From an uncultured Prevotella sp. (GTDB taxonomy: Bacteria > Bacteroidota > Bacteroidia > Bacteroidales > Bacteroidaceae), in assembly GCA_946415245.1 (NCBI GenBank), contig CAMKRS010000006.1, positions 24,071-88,070 of the forward strand: 64,000 nt of DNA. Reading direction: 5' to 3'. A program made the position numbers and the translations under genes. Shown one piece after another: positions 42,763-51,453 of this stretch. Every line of letters begins with the position of its first letter. The stretch's first letter is position 1. The notes under the pieces were generated by a model. It made no database searches. It was given only the letters and a program-made list of their open reading frames with translations, and was not told where the DNA came from.

Positions 42763-44742
42763 TTTCAGGATGATACCTCCCATCGGTTGGATGGTGACTT
42801 TCGCCTGACCTTTCTTGTCGAACTTCAGCTTTTGCAACTGCGGGCCCTTCTTCGGGTCATCGACGTAGTAATCAACCGTCTTGCCTGCCCAATCCTGCAT
42901 CGTGACGGTCAAGGTCTTTGGCTGCGGCTCGGCATTCAGACCGGCCACGTACCAGTCGCCATCATGCTGGCGCGCCAGTACCACATATTTGCCAGGATAG
43001 CCAGCCAAGAAACTGGTCTTGTCCCACGTTGTAGGAACGGCCTTGAGGAAGTCGAGTTCGAACTGAGGCAGTTCTGTGAGATTATTGGGCTGGATGGCGA
43101 TACACTGAACGGGCGTCTGATTGGTGATAGCAGAAGCCATTTCGAAGATATCGGTGGTGTAACGGCGGTGACGGCTCTTGTTGTCGCGCGAGAGATATTT
43201 GTTCATGATGGTGCCACCCCAATCCATTGTTCCTACGGCATTGCGGATGAACGGATGCAGGCAGAGTTCGAAAGCCTCACTCTTGGCATGACCCTCGCTG
43301 AAATAAACGTTCTCAGAGGCAAGCACGGCCTCAGAAGCCACATAGTTGGGATACATGATTTCCCAGCCGCGAGGTATGGTGCAACCATGGAAGATAACTT
43401 GCAGGCCATGACGGGCGGCATCGTAGAGGATGTCTTCATAGAGTTGCATGGTACACTGTTTGTCGCCGCCGAAAAAGTCAACCTTGATACCTTTCACGCC
43501 GATTTCCTGCAACCACGTCATCTCGTTATTACGCGCAATAGCTGTTGACATACGGTCGCGAGGGGTCTGCGGCGCATCGTTCTCATAACCGTTGGAGTTG
43601 TACCAGAGCATCAGCGACACACCCTTCGACTGAGCGTATTGCGAAAGTTCCTTGATGCGTTTGTAACCGATGCGCTGATCCCACCAGTTATCGACGAGGC
43701 AGTACTCGTAACCCATCGCAGCGGCAAGGTCGACAAACTGTTTCTGGTCGTCGTAGTTGATGCTCTCATCCTGCCACACGAGCCACGACCATGTATAACG
43801 GCCAGGCTTGCCGTCTGAAATGGTGGTGTATTTGGGTTCAACAAGGTCATAGGGTATGGTGGTCTCTACGATAGGTTTCAGCGAGGCACCGACAGTGATG
43901 GTGCGCCAAGGCGTGGTGTAAGGCAGAGGGATGCCGGCATAGGGTGAGCCGATACCATTATTCTCGCCAGCCTGTGGGAAAGCGATGGTATAGCCGGTCT
44001 CAGGAGCATAGTCGCTCAGATGAGAACCTACGTAACTACCGTCGACACCCGTTTCAGAAACCAGTACCCAAGCATTGTCGACATCATTCACCGGCACGCG
44101 GAACAGACAAGGAAAGGTATAACCCTGAGAGAAGCGTGACTTTTTCGCCATCGGCGCATCAGCCTCGTAATCTTCCTCGTAGCTGGGTTTGGTACGCTCC
44201 CACCCCGTCATCGGGCCGATCTGCGGACAAAGGAACGTGCAGGTTCCTTCAGGAAATTTGAACGACGACACCTCGCGACGGATAACGCCACACTTGGGAT
44301 TCTCGCCTGGACGGGGTATCTCGTAACGGAAAGCGATGTTGTTGTTTCTCACAAAAAAAACAACTGACATCTCTTGTCCTTTGGAATTCTTAAATGGGAC
44401 CTTATAGAACTGCTTACATGTCGAGTACTTCGAATGCTTGAGTTTCTTATATTTCAGATTCACCGTTTGGTCTGAAACCCCGAGAGGAACCAGATTTAAA
44501 GTGTCCGCTCCTATCTTCTCCTTGAACGACAAGTCCTTGGTGAAGTCGCCGAAATCGGCCTCAAAGCCCAATTGCGAGGGTTGTATCACTTGGAAACCGT
44601 CATAATAGACGGTATAGGTTGCCACGCCGCCATTCATTTCTATCATCACTTCAAGCCTGCCATTGGGCGAGCCAAGAAAAATCTTCTGCGCCATCGCCAT
44701 CGAGCTGGTCAGCAGTAACATTAAGAATAGTTTCTTTCTCAT
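42760..44742 (-). CDS. Secreted GH97 glycosidase, probable alpha-galactosidase
   Basis: A 660-residue exported GH97 enzyme (signal peptide to about residue 19, MAMAQ). It has the N-terminal beta sandwich, the (beta/alpha)8 barrel from about residue 310, and a C-terminal sheet domain. GH97 holds inverting alpha-glucosidases, which use a Glu base, and retaining alpha-galactosidases, which use an Asp nucleophile. Here the barrel strand reads GIKVDFFGGD with Asp422, and the acid/base Glu471 follows (YVASEAV), pointing to the retaining alpha-galactosidase branch. Its own minus-strand TATCTTTG lies at 44771-44778. Confidence 0.9.
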   Translation of the reverse strand: MRKKLFLMLLLTSSMAMAQKIFLGSPNGRLEVMIEMNGGVATYTVYYDGFQVIQPSQLGFEADFGDFTKDLSFKEKIGADTLNLVPLGVSDQTVNLKYKKLKHSKYSTCKQFYKVPFKNSKGQEMSVVFFVRNNNIAFRYEIPRPGENPKCGVIRREVSSFKFPEGTCTFLCPQIGPMTGWERTKPSYEEDYEADAPMAKKSRFSQGYTFPCLFRVPVNDVDNAWVLVSETGVDGSYVGSHLSDYAPETGYTIAFPQAGENNGIGSPYAGIPLPYTTPWRTITVGASLKPIVETTIPYDLVEPKYTTISDGKPGRYTWSWLVWQDESINYDDQKQFVDLAAAMGYEYCLVDNWWDQRIGYKRIKELSQYAQSKGVSLMLWYNSNGYENDAPQTPRDRMSTAIARNNEMTWLQEIGVKGIKVDFFGGDKQCTMQLYEDILYDAARHGLQVIFHGCTIPRGWEIMYPNYVASEAVLASENVYFSEGHAKSEAFELCLHPFIRNAVGTMDWGGTIMNKYLSRDNKSRHRRYTTDIFEMASAITNQTPVQCIAIQPNNLTELPQFELDFLKAVPTTWDKTSFLAGYPGKYVVLARQHDGDWYVAGLNAEPQPKTLTVTMQDWAGKTVDYYVDDPKKGPQLQKLKFDKKGQAKVTIQPMGGIILK

Positions 44743-44770
44743 TTTTAATACTGTTTATGGGTTTTGTGTG

Positions 44771-44829
44771 CAAAGATAGTTATTTTTTGGTAAAACGCAT
44801 TCTTGTTTCGTTTTTTTTTTGTATCTTTG
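44771..44829. promoter_or_regulatory. Divergent promoters of GH97 and transketolase genes
   Basis: Minus-strand TATCTTTG (44771-44778) for the GH97 gene and plus-strand TATCTTTG (44822-44829) for transketolase, separated by a T-rich tract. Confidence 0.8.
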
Positions 44830-44864
44830 CACGCAAATTTTCTATTGATTAATTAATATTCATT

Positions 44865-46877
44865 ATGAACGACAACAAAGTTATGAACATGGCAGCGGAT
44901 AATATCCGTATCCTTGCTGCTTCGATGGTTGAAAAGGCAAAGTCGGGTCACCCCGGCGGTGCTATGGGTGGTGCAGACTTCATCAACACCCTGTACAGTG
45001 AGTTCTTAGTGTATGACCCCGAGAATCCCGCATGGGAGGGTCGCGACCGTTTCTTCCTCGATCCTGGTCACATGGCTCCAATGCTTTACAGCCAGCTCGC
45101 CCTCATCGGCAAGTACACTCTGGAGGACCTGAAGAACCTGCGTCAGTGGGGTTCAGTAACTCCTGGTCACCCCGAGCGCGAGATTGAGCGCGGCATCGAG
45201 AACACCTCTGGTCCTCTCGGACAGGGTCACTGCTTCGCCGTTGGTGCTGCCATCGCCGCTAAGTTCCTGAAGGCTCGTCTGGGCAATGTGATGAATCAGA
45301 CCATCTACGCCTACATTTCTGACGGTGGTGTGCAGGAGGAGATCTCACAGGGTGCTGGCCGTATCGCCGGTAACCTCGGTCTCGACAACCTGATCATGTT
45401 CTATGACGCTAATGATATCCAGCTCTCTACGAAGACTGAGGTGGTGACCTGCGAGGATACTGCCAAGAAGTATGAGGCTTGGGGCTGGTACGTTCAGAAG
45501 ATTGACGGTAACAACGTGGATCAGATCCGCGAGGCCATCAAGAAGGCTCAGGCTGAGAAGGAGCGTCCTTCACTGATCATCGGTCACTGCGTGATGGGTA
45601 AGGGTGCCCGCAAAGCTGACGGTTCTTCTTACGAGAGCAACTGTGCTACTCACGGTGCTCCTCTCGGTGGCGACGCTTATATCAACACGATGAAGAATTT
45701 GGGTGCTGATCCTGAGAATCCGTTCCAGATATTCCCCGAGGTGAAGGCGTTGTATGCAAAGCGTGCTGAGGAGTTGAAGAAGATCTGCGCTGAGCGCTAT
45801 GCTGAGAAGGCTGAGTGGGCTAAGGGTCATCCCGTACAGGCCAAGCAGCTGGAAGAGTGGTTCAGCGGTAAGGCTCCGAAGATTGACTGGAGCAAGGTTG
45901 AGCAGAAGGCTGGCAGCGCTACTCGTAGTGCATCGGCTGCTGTTCTCGGTCAGCTGGCTGAGCAGGTGCCCAACATGATTTGTGCTTCTGCCGACCTTTC
46001 TAACTCAGATAATACCAACGGCTTCTTGAAGAAGACCAAGGATCTGGTTCGTGGCGACTTCAGCGGTGCTTTCTTCGAGGCTGGTGTGGCTGAGCTCACA
46101 ATGGCTTGCTGCTGTATCGGTATGGCTCTGCACGGTGGTGTGATCCCCGCTTGCGGTACCTTCTTCGTATTCTCTGACTATATGAAGCCCGCCGTTCGTA
46201 TGGCTGCCCTGATGGAGCTGCCCGTGAAGTTCATCTGGACCCACGACGCCTTCCGCGTTGGTGAGGACGGTCCTACCCACGAGCCCGTTGAGCAGGAGGC
46301 ACAGATCCGTCTGATGGAGAAGTTGAAGAACCATCATGGTAAGAACTCTGTACTCGTAGTTCGTCCTGCCGATGCCGAAGAGACCACCGTCTGCTGGCGT
46401 ATGGCTATGGAGAATATCGACACTCCGACCGCTCTGATCTTCTCTCGTCAGAATATCGAGATGCTGCCTGAGGGCAACGATTACAGTCAGGCTACTAAGG
46501 GTGCTTACGTTGTGGCTGGTTCTGATGAGAACTACGACGTGATCCTGCTGGCTTCTGGTTCTGAGGTGTCTACCCTCGAGGCTGGTGCTAAGCTGTTGGC
46601 TGCCGATGGTATCAAGACACGCGTGGTGAGCGTTCCTTCTGAGGGTCTGTTCCGCAGTCAGTCGAAGGAGTATCAGCAGAGCGTGCTGCCCGCTGGCAAG
46701 AAGAAGTTCGGTCTGACCGCTGGTCTGCCTGTGAACCTCGAAGGTCTGGTTGGTGCCGACGGTACCGTATGGGGTCTCGAGAGCTTCGGTTTCTCTGCTC
46801 CTTACAAGGTGCTCGACGAGAAGCTCGGCTTCACTGGCCAGAATGTTTACGAACAGGTAAAGAAACTGCTTGCATAA
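44865..46877 (+). CDS. tkt: Transketolase
   Basis: Transketolase transfers two-carbon units in the non-oxidative pentose phosphate pathway, using thiamine diphosphate. The 670-residue product has the N-terminal GHPGGAMGGADF, the thiamine-binding GPLGQGHCFAVGAAIAAK and GDGG-like SDGGVQEE segments, THGAPLGG, the central ASADLSNSDNT and the C-terminal domain. It is followed after 1 bp by rpiB, giving an arabinose-to-glycolysis module. Confidence 0.97.
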   Translation: MNDNKVMNMAADNIRILAASMVEKAKSGHPGGAMGGADFINTLYSEFLVYDPENPAWEGRDRFFLDPGHMAPMLYSQLALIGKYTLEDLKNLRQWGSVTPGHPEREIERGIENTSGPLGQGHCFAVGAAIAAKFLKARLGNVMNQTIYAYISDGGVQEEISQGAGRIAGNLGLDNLIMFYDANDIQLSTKTEVVTCEDTAKKYEAWGWYVQKIDGNNVDQIREAIKKAQAEKERPSLIIGHCVMGKGARKADGSSYESNCATHGAPLGGDAYINTMKNLGADPENPFQIFPEVKALYAKRAEELKKICAERYAEKAEWAKGHPVQAKQLEEWFSGKAPKIDWSKVEQKAGSATRSASAAVLGQLAEQVPNMICASADLSNSDNTNGFLKKTKDLVRGDFSGAFFEAGVAELTMACCCIGMALHGGVIPACGTFFVFSDYMKPAVRMAALMELPVKFIWTHDAFRVGEDGPTHEPVEQEAQIRLMEKLKNHHGKNSVLVVRPADAEETTVCWRMAMENIDTPTALIFSRQNIEMLPEGNDYSQATKGAYVVAGSDENYDVILLASGSEVSTLEAGAKLLAADGIKTRVVSVPSEGLFRSQSKEYQQSVLPAGKKKFGLTAGLPVNLEGLVGADGTVWGLESFGFSAPYKVLDEKLGFTGQNVYEQVKKLLA

Positions 46878-46878
46878 T

Positions 46879-47319
46879 ATGGAAGTAAAGACAGTAGGTG
46901 TAGCCTGTGATCACGCAGGCTACCCTTTAAAGAAGTTCGTTCTCCAGTATTTGGAGGAGAAGGGCTACCCCTATAAGGACTACGGTACGTGGAGCGATGC
47001 CTCAGTAGACTATCCCGATTTCGGTCATGCATTGGCTGAGGGTATCGAGAGCGGTGAGGTATATCCTGGTATCGCTATCTGCGGTTCAGGCGAAGGTATC
47101 AGCATCACGCTCAACAAGCATCAGCAGGTGCGTGCAGGTCTGTGCTGGATTCCTGAGATAGCCCATCTGATTCGTCAGCATAACGATGCCAACGTGCTCG
47201 TGATGCCAGGTCGATTCATCGACAATAATATGGCCCGTAAGATTATGGACGAGTTCTTTACCGCCACCTTCGAAGGCGGGCGGCATCAGAAACGAGTTGA
47301 TAAGATTCCTTGTAAATAA
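46879..47319 (+). CDS. rpiB: Ribose-5-phosphate isomerase B
   Basis: A 146-residue RpiB/LacAB family isomerase converting ribose 5-phosphate to ribulose 5-phosphate. Conserved parts are CDHAGYPLKKFV, YGTWSDASVDYPDFG, the active-site ICGSGEGISITLNK and HNDANVLVMPGRFI. ATG 46879 lies 1 bp after the tkt stop, so they are co-translated. A terminator follows at 47324. Confidence 0.96.
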   Translation: MEVKTVGVACDHAGYPLKKFVLQYLEEKGYPYKDYGTWSDASVDYPDFGHALAEGIESGEVYPGIAICGSGEGISITLNKHQQVRAGLCWIPEIAHLIRQHNDANVLVMPGRFIDNNMARKIMDEFFTATFEGGRHQKRVDKIPCK

Positions 47320-47323
47320 AGTA

Positions 47324-47352
47324 AATCCTCGGCGGTTGCCGAGGATTTTTTT
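47324..47352. terminator. Terminator after rpiB
   Basis: A 10-bp stem AATCCTCGGC / GCCGAGGATT, loop GGTT, followed by TTTTT; sits between convergent genes. Confidence 0.92.
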
Positions 47353-47869
47353 ATTGTACTTCGAAATTCCTTACCCAATCCTTGAGTTCAATGACGGCAT
47401 CGGCATGCTCCGGATAGTAGCGCAGGATGATTGTTATCTGTCGCAACGAGTCGGAGTCAATCACCTTTCCGTAGTATTCCCACTTCTCGTCCTGTCCCAA
47501 ATGGATGGTGTAGTCCTCGCCTACCTCCAGCAGTTCTGCGCCCATACCCATCATCCGCTGACCCGAACTGCGCATCATGCCACTGAGCGAGTCGACCATA
47601 ACGGATATCGACACATCGTCCATCATGAAGAGTTCCTGCATACCCACCTCATCGGGCAAATCCTGATGAACGAGATACGAGGGGTAGTTGATGTTCATAC
47701 CCAAACGGTCGCTGTAATACTTCAGCAGCGTATAGTTGCCCATGCGAATCGACACGCTGTCGGCACTTGTCAGTTCACTCACATAGGCATGAGGTTGCTG
47801 ACGGCTGTTGCATCCGCTCAGCATCACAATGGCGACGATGGCCAAAATCAAAAATCGACTATACTTCAT
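47351..47869 (-). CDS. Lipoprotein, unknown function
   Basis: A 172-residue lipoprotein from ATG 47869 (KYSRFLILAIVAIVMLSGCN, Cys near residue 20). The body alternates charged and hydrophobic segments with several Met (ELFMMDDVSISVMVDSLSGMMRSS) and resembles no recognised domain. A minus-strand TATCTTTG at 47894-47901 is its promoter and excludes longer starts. Single-gene unit ending in the shared terminator. Confidence 0.7.
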   Translation of the reverse strand: MKYSRFLILAIVAIVMLSGCNSRQQPHAYVSELTSADSVSIRMGNYTLLKYYSDRLGMNINYPSYLVHQDLPDEVGMQELFMMDDVSISVMVDSLSGMMRSSGQRMMGMGAELLEVGEDYTIHLGQDEKWEYYGKVIDSDSLRQITIILRYYPEHADAVIELKDWVRNFEVQ

Positions 47870-47962
47870 ACAAAAAATCTCTGTTTTCAGCCACAAAGAT
47901 ACAAAAAAGGGGGCAAATAATTATCAAAAATCATAAAATTCAAAAAAAAATGGGGAAATATT

Positions 47963-47992
47963 TTTGTAATCGGCTGAAAATTAGTAACTTTG
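47963..47992 (+). promoter_or_regulatory. Promoter of the HU gene
   Basis: TTTG (47963-47966), 18 bases, TAACTTTG (47985-47992). Confidence 0.75.
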
Positions 47993-48050
47993 CAGTCCAA
48001 AATCGCGAAAAAGCAGATATTCACATTATTAATATATAGAAGAAAAGAAA

Positions 48051-48329
48051 ATGACTAAGGCAGAAATCATCAACAAAATTGCTGAAGAGACAGGCATTGC
48101 CAAGAAAGATGTGGCCGCTACCGTAGAGGCCTTTATGGAAGAAATCCGTGTAAGCCTGGCGGATAATAAAGAGAATGTTTACCTGCGTGGATTCGGTACT
48201 TTTACCGTCAAGCATCGCGCAGCCAAGACTGCTCGCAATATTTCCAAGAACACGACGCTGGTAATCGATGCTCATGACTTCCCTGCTTTCAAACCCTCTA
48301 AGAGCTTCATTGAAAAGATGCTGAGCTAA
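48051..48329 (+). CDS. HU-type nucleoid protein
   Basis: A 92-residue HU/IHF protein of normal length with dimer helices (TKAEIINKIAEETGIAKKDVAATVEAF), the GFGTFTVKHRAAKTARNI beta-arm region and the C-terminal PAFKPSKSFIEKM. It bends and packs DNA as a dimer. Distinct from the large HU-like protein at 37934. It precedes a ribosome-type micro-gene and RNase G. Confidence 0.95.
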   Translation: MTKAEIINKIAEETGIAKKDVAATVEAFMEEIRVSLADNKENVYLRGFGTFTVKHRAAKTARNISKNTTLVIDAHDFPAFKPSKSFIEKMLS

Positions 48330-48364
48330 GAAATTAGAATTTTAACAATAAACATTTAAGTATT

Positions 48365-48454
48365 ATGCCAAACGGAAAAAAGAAGAAGGGCCACAAGATG
48401 GCTACTCACAAGCGTAAGAAGAGACTGCGCAAGAATCGTCATAAGAGCAAGTAA
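48365..48454 (+). CDS. 29-residue basic ribosome-associated protein (AURKAIP1/COX24-like)
   Basis: A 29-residue, extremely basic peptide: MPNGKKKKGHKMATHKRKKR then LRKNRHKSK. It resembles the short Bacteroidota proteins annotated with the AURKAIP1/COX24 (mS38-type) domain, thought to be ribosomal. Located 35 bp after HU and upstream of RNase G, where such a gene is commonly found in this phylum. Family placement is from memory of the pattern; no fold can be read from so short a chain. Confidence 0.8.
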   Translation: MPNGKKKKGHKMATHKRKKRLRKNRHKSK

Positions 48455-48581
48455 TCACTGATTACGGCTCACGACGGTCAGACGTAGCAAAAGAAATGAA
48501 AGGAGTGTGTCTGCATATCCGACAAGGATGGCGACACACCCTTTTGAGTTAAAACCCATTATCAAGACAAGCAAAAAGACA

Positions 48582-50162
48582 ATGACAAGTGAAGTGATCA
48601 TTGATGTGCAACCGAAGGACATCTCGATCGCACTGCTCGAAGACAAGACGCTGGTGGAATACCAGAAAGAGCAGCGGTCGGCATCGTTCTCCGTGGGTAA
48701 CATCTACGTGGCAAAGGTGAAAAAACTGATGCCCGGATTGAACGCCTGCTTTGTGGACGTCGGCGCTGAGCGTGTCGCTTTCTTGCACTATCTTGACCTT
48801 GGTGCTCAATTCTGCTCTTATGAAAAATACCTGAAACAGGTAGTCAGCGACCGCAAGAAACTCTATCCGATCCAGAAAGCCACTATCCAGCCGACACTGC
48901 CCAAAGACGGCAGCATCGCCAATGCACTGAAAGTGGGTCAAGAGATCATGGTACAGATCGTGAAGGAACCGATCAACACGAAGGGTCCCCGTCTGACGTG
49001 CGAACTCAGTTTCGCAGGACGATACCTCGTGCTGATGCCTTTCGACAACACGGTGTCTGTATCGACGAAGATCAAGAAAGGTGAAGAACGGAGTCGTCTG
49101 AAACAACTCATCCAGAGTATCAAGCCCAAGAACTTCGGCGTGATTGTCAGAACCGTTGCCGAAGGTAAGAAGGCCGCAGAACTGGATGCTGAGTTGAAAA
49201 TCCTACTCAAGCGCTGGGAAGACGCTATTACAAAGGTACAGAAGACCGTAGAAAGGCCTGTACTCTGTTTTGAGGAACAAAGCCGCGCCGTAGCCTTGTT
49301 GCGCGACTTGTTCAATCCCACCTACGACAGCATTCATGTGAACGATGAGGTAATCGGCGAGCAGATTCGCGACTACCTCGGCTTGATTGCTCCGGAGAAG
49401 AAGGACATTGTGAAGCAATACAACGGCACATTGCCCATCTTTGACAATTTCAATGTCACCAAGCAGCTTAAATCAGGATTCGGACGAACCGTCAACTACA
49501 AACATGGCGCCTATCTGATCATCGAGCATACAGAAGCCATGCATGTGGTGGATGTGAACAGCGGTACGCGCGTGAAAAAGGAAAACGGTCAGGAAGCCAA
49601 CGCCTTGGAGACAAACCTCGGCGCTGCAGACGAACTGGCCCGTCAGCTGAGACTTCGCGATATGGGAGGTATCATTGTGGTGGATTTCGTGGACATGAAA
49701 CTGGCGGAAGACCGTCAGATTCTATATGAGCGCATGTGTAAGAACATGCAGAAGGACCGCGCCCGTCACAATATCCTGCCACTGTCGAAGTTCGGACTGA
49801 TGCAAATTACCCGTCAGCGTGTGCGTCCGGCGATGGACGTGAACGTGGAGGAGGCTTGTCCTACCTGTCACGGTTCGGGAAAAATCAAGTCGAGCATCCT
49901 GTTTACAGACCAGTTAGAGAGCAAAATTGACCGCATGGTCAACAAGATCGGCATCAAGCGATTCTATTTGCATGTACATCCCTATGTAGCAGCCTATATC
50001 AACAAAGGCGTTTTCAGCCTGAAGATGCAATGGCAGCTGAAATACGGACTAGGCGTGCATATCGTCCCCTCGCAGAAACTGGCTTTCCTGCAATATGAGT
50101 TCTATGACGCTAAACAGCAGTTCATCGACATGCAGGAAGAGATTGAATCAACATTACAGTAG
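48582..50162 (+). CDS. rng: Ribonuclease E/G family endoribonuclease
   Basis: A 526-residue RNase G-type enzyme acting on rRNA precursors and mRNA. It has an S1-like RNA-binding segment (VGNIYVAKVKKLMPGLNACFVDVG), the catalytic domain with metal-binding Asp in VVDVNSG and VVDFVDM, and the zinc-link CPTCHGSGK that joins the dimer. It lacks the long C-terminal scaffold of E. coli RNase E, as expected for RNase G. ATG 48582 chosen; a longer in-frame start at 48507 would add an unconserved basic stretch. Confidence 0.94.
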   Translation: MTSEVIIDVQPKDISIALLEDKTLVEYQKEQRSASFSVGNIYVAKVKKLMPGLNACFVDVGAERVAFLHYLDLGAQFCSYEKYLKQVVSDRKKLYPIQKATIQPTLPKDGSIANALKVGQEIMVQIVKEPINTKGPRLTCELSFAGRYLVLMPFDNTVSVSTKIKKGEERSRLKQLIQSIKPKNFGVIVRTVAEGKKAAELDAELKILLKRWEDAITKVQKTVERPVLCFEEQSRAVALLRDLFNPTYDSIHVNDEVIGEQIRDYLGLIAPEKKDIVKQYNGTLPIFDNFNVTKQLKSGFGRTVNYKHGAYLIIEHTEAMHVVDVNSGTRVKKENGQEANALETNLGAADELARQLRLRDMGGIIVVDFVDMKLAEDRQILYERMCKNMQKDRARHNILPLSKFGLMQITRQRVRPAMDVNVEEACPTCHGSGKIKSSILFTDQLESKIDRMVNKIGIKRFYLHVHPYVAAYINKGVFSLKMQWQLKYGLGVHIVPSQKLAFLQYEFYDAKQQFIDMQEEIESTLQ

Positions 50163-50179
50163 TAATCCCTCTATCATCT

Positions 50180-51361
50180 ATGTTGACATTGAAGATTCTG
50201 TTCTGGCTTTGCCTGTTTATCGTATTCTATACCTATATCGGATACGGTATGTTGCTTTTCCTGATCATCCGTCTGAAAAGACTGGTGAAGGGAAAACTTC
50301 AGACAATCGCCATGCCCACAGACGACGAGTTGCCCACGATGACACTCATGATCTGTGCCTACAATGAACAGGATATCGTGGCAGAAAAGATGCAAAACAC
50401 CCGCGCTCTGGACTATCCTAAGGATAAGTTCAGAGTCATGTGGGTTACCGATGGCACGACGGACAACACCAATGAGCTATTGAAGGCCTATCCTGAGGTA
50501 GACGTGGTGTTCAGTCCTGAGCGCAAGGGTAAGACGGCCGCCCTAAAACATGGCCTCAACGAGGTGAAGACGGAGATCGTGGCCTTCACCGACGCCAACA
50601 CGATGCTCAACAGCGGTGCTATGCGTGAGATTGCCAGACAGTTTAAAGACAAGACCGTAGGCTGCGTGAGTGGTGAAAAACGTGTGGCTTCGCGACATGG
50701 AGAAATGGCCGCAGAAGGCGAAGGCCTCTATTGGCGCTATGAGAGTACGCTGAAGAAATGGGACAGTGAGCTCTATTCAGCTATGGGTGCTGCAGGTGAG
50801 TTGTATGCCATCCGTCCGGAACTCTGTCGCGACGTACCTGACAATGCGCTTTTGGATGACTTTATGATGTCGATGCTCATCGTTGACGAAGGTCATCGCA
50901 TTGCCTATGCCCCTGAAGCCTATGCCCTCGAATATGGCTCTGCCAATATCGCTGAGGAGTCGAAGCGCAAACGTCGCATTGCAGCTGGTGGTTTACAGAG
51001 TATCTGGTGGCTCCGTCAAATGCTCAACCCGCTACGCCAACCATTGGTGGCCTTCCAATATATCAGTCATCGCGTGCTCCGATGGAGTATCACTCCTATC
51101 GCATTGGTCATCCTAGCCCTCGTCAACATCCTGCTTGTATGGATGGGTGCTGGTATGCTCTATACAATTGTGCTGATATTGCAGGCAGCCTTCTATCTGG
51201 CAGCTTTGCTGGGATGGGCACTCAGCAAGTGCGGACATCGGAACAAATTGCTTTATACCGCCTATTATTTCTTGTTTATGAATCTAAACGTGTTCCGCGG
51301 AATGGCCTATTTGAAAAGTCACTCTCACAGCGGCACTTGGGAAAAAGCAAAAAGAAGCTAA
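50180..51361 (+). CDS. Membrane-bound family 2 glycosyltransferase
   Basis: A 393-residue inner-membrane glycosyltransferase: one N-terminal helix (about 5-28), a cytosolic GT-A domain with LMICAYNEQDIVAEKM, WVTDGTTDNTNEL, the FTDANTML Asp-x-Asn metal site, the ALLDDFMMSM acceptor motif and the R-rich RRIAAGGLQS (QxxRW-like) segment, then three to four C-terminal helices. The layout resembles polysaccharide synthases of the BcsA/IcaA/HAS type. Product unknown. It begins 17 bp after the RNase G stop. Confidence 0.87.
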   Translation: MLTLKILFWLCLFIVFYTYIGYGMLLFLIIRLKRLVKGKLQTIAMPTDDELPTMTLMICAYNEQDIVAEKMQNTRALDYPKDKFRVMWVTDGTTDNTNELLKAYPEVDVVFSPERKGKTAALKHGLNEVKTEIVAFTDANTMLNSGAMREIARQFKDKTVGCVSGEKRVASRHGEMAAEGEGLYWRYESTLKKWDSELYSAMGAAGELYAIRPELCRDVPDNALLDDFMMSMLIVDEGHRIAYAPEAYALEYGSANIAEESKRKRRIAAGGLQSIWWLRQMLNPLRQPLVAFQYISHRVLRWSITPIALVILALVNILLVWMGAGMLYTIVLILQAAFYLAALLGWALSKCGHRNKLLYTAYYFLFMNLNVFRGMAYLKSHSHSGTWEKAKRS

Positions 51362-51377
51362 ATTTTTCCCCCATTTG

Positions 51378-51409
51378 TTTGCTTGTTTGGAAAATAATAG
51401 CTATCTTTG
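51378..51409 (+). promoter_or_regulatory. Promoter of the hybrid kinase gene
   Basis: TTTG (51378-51381), 20 bases, TATCTTTG (51402-51409), followed by two ACCCAAATA repeats in the leader. Confidence 0.8.
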
Positions 51410-51453
51410 TACCCAAATAAGAATGAAAGTACCCAAATAGTGTTTGAAAGGGA

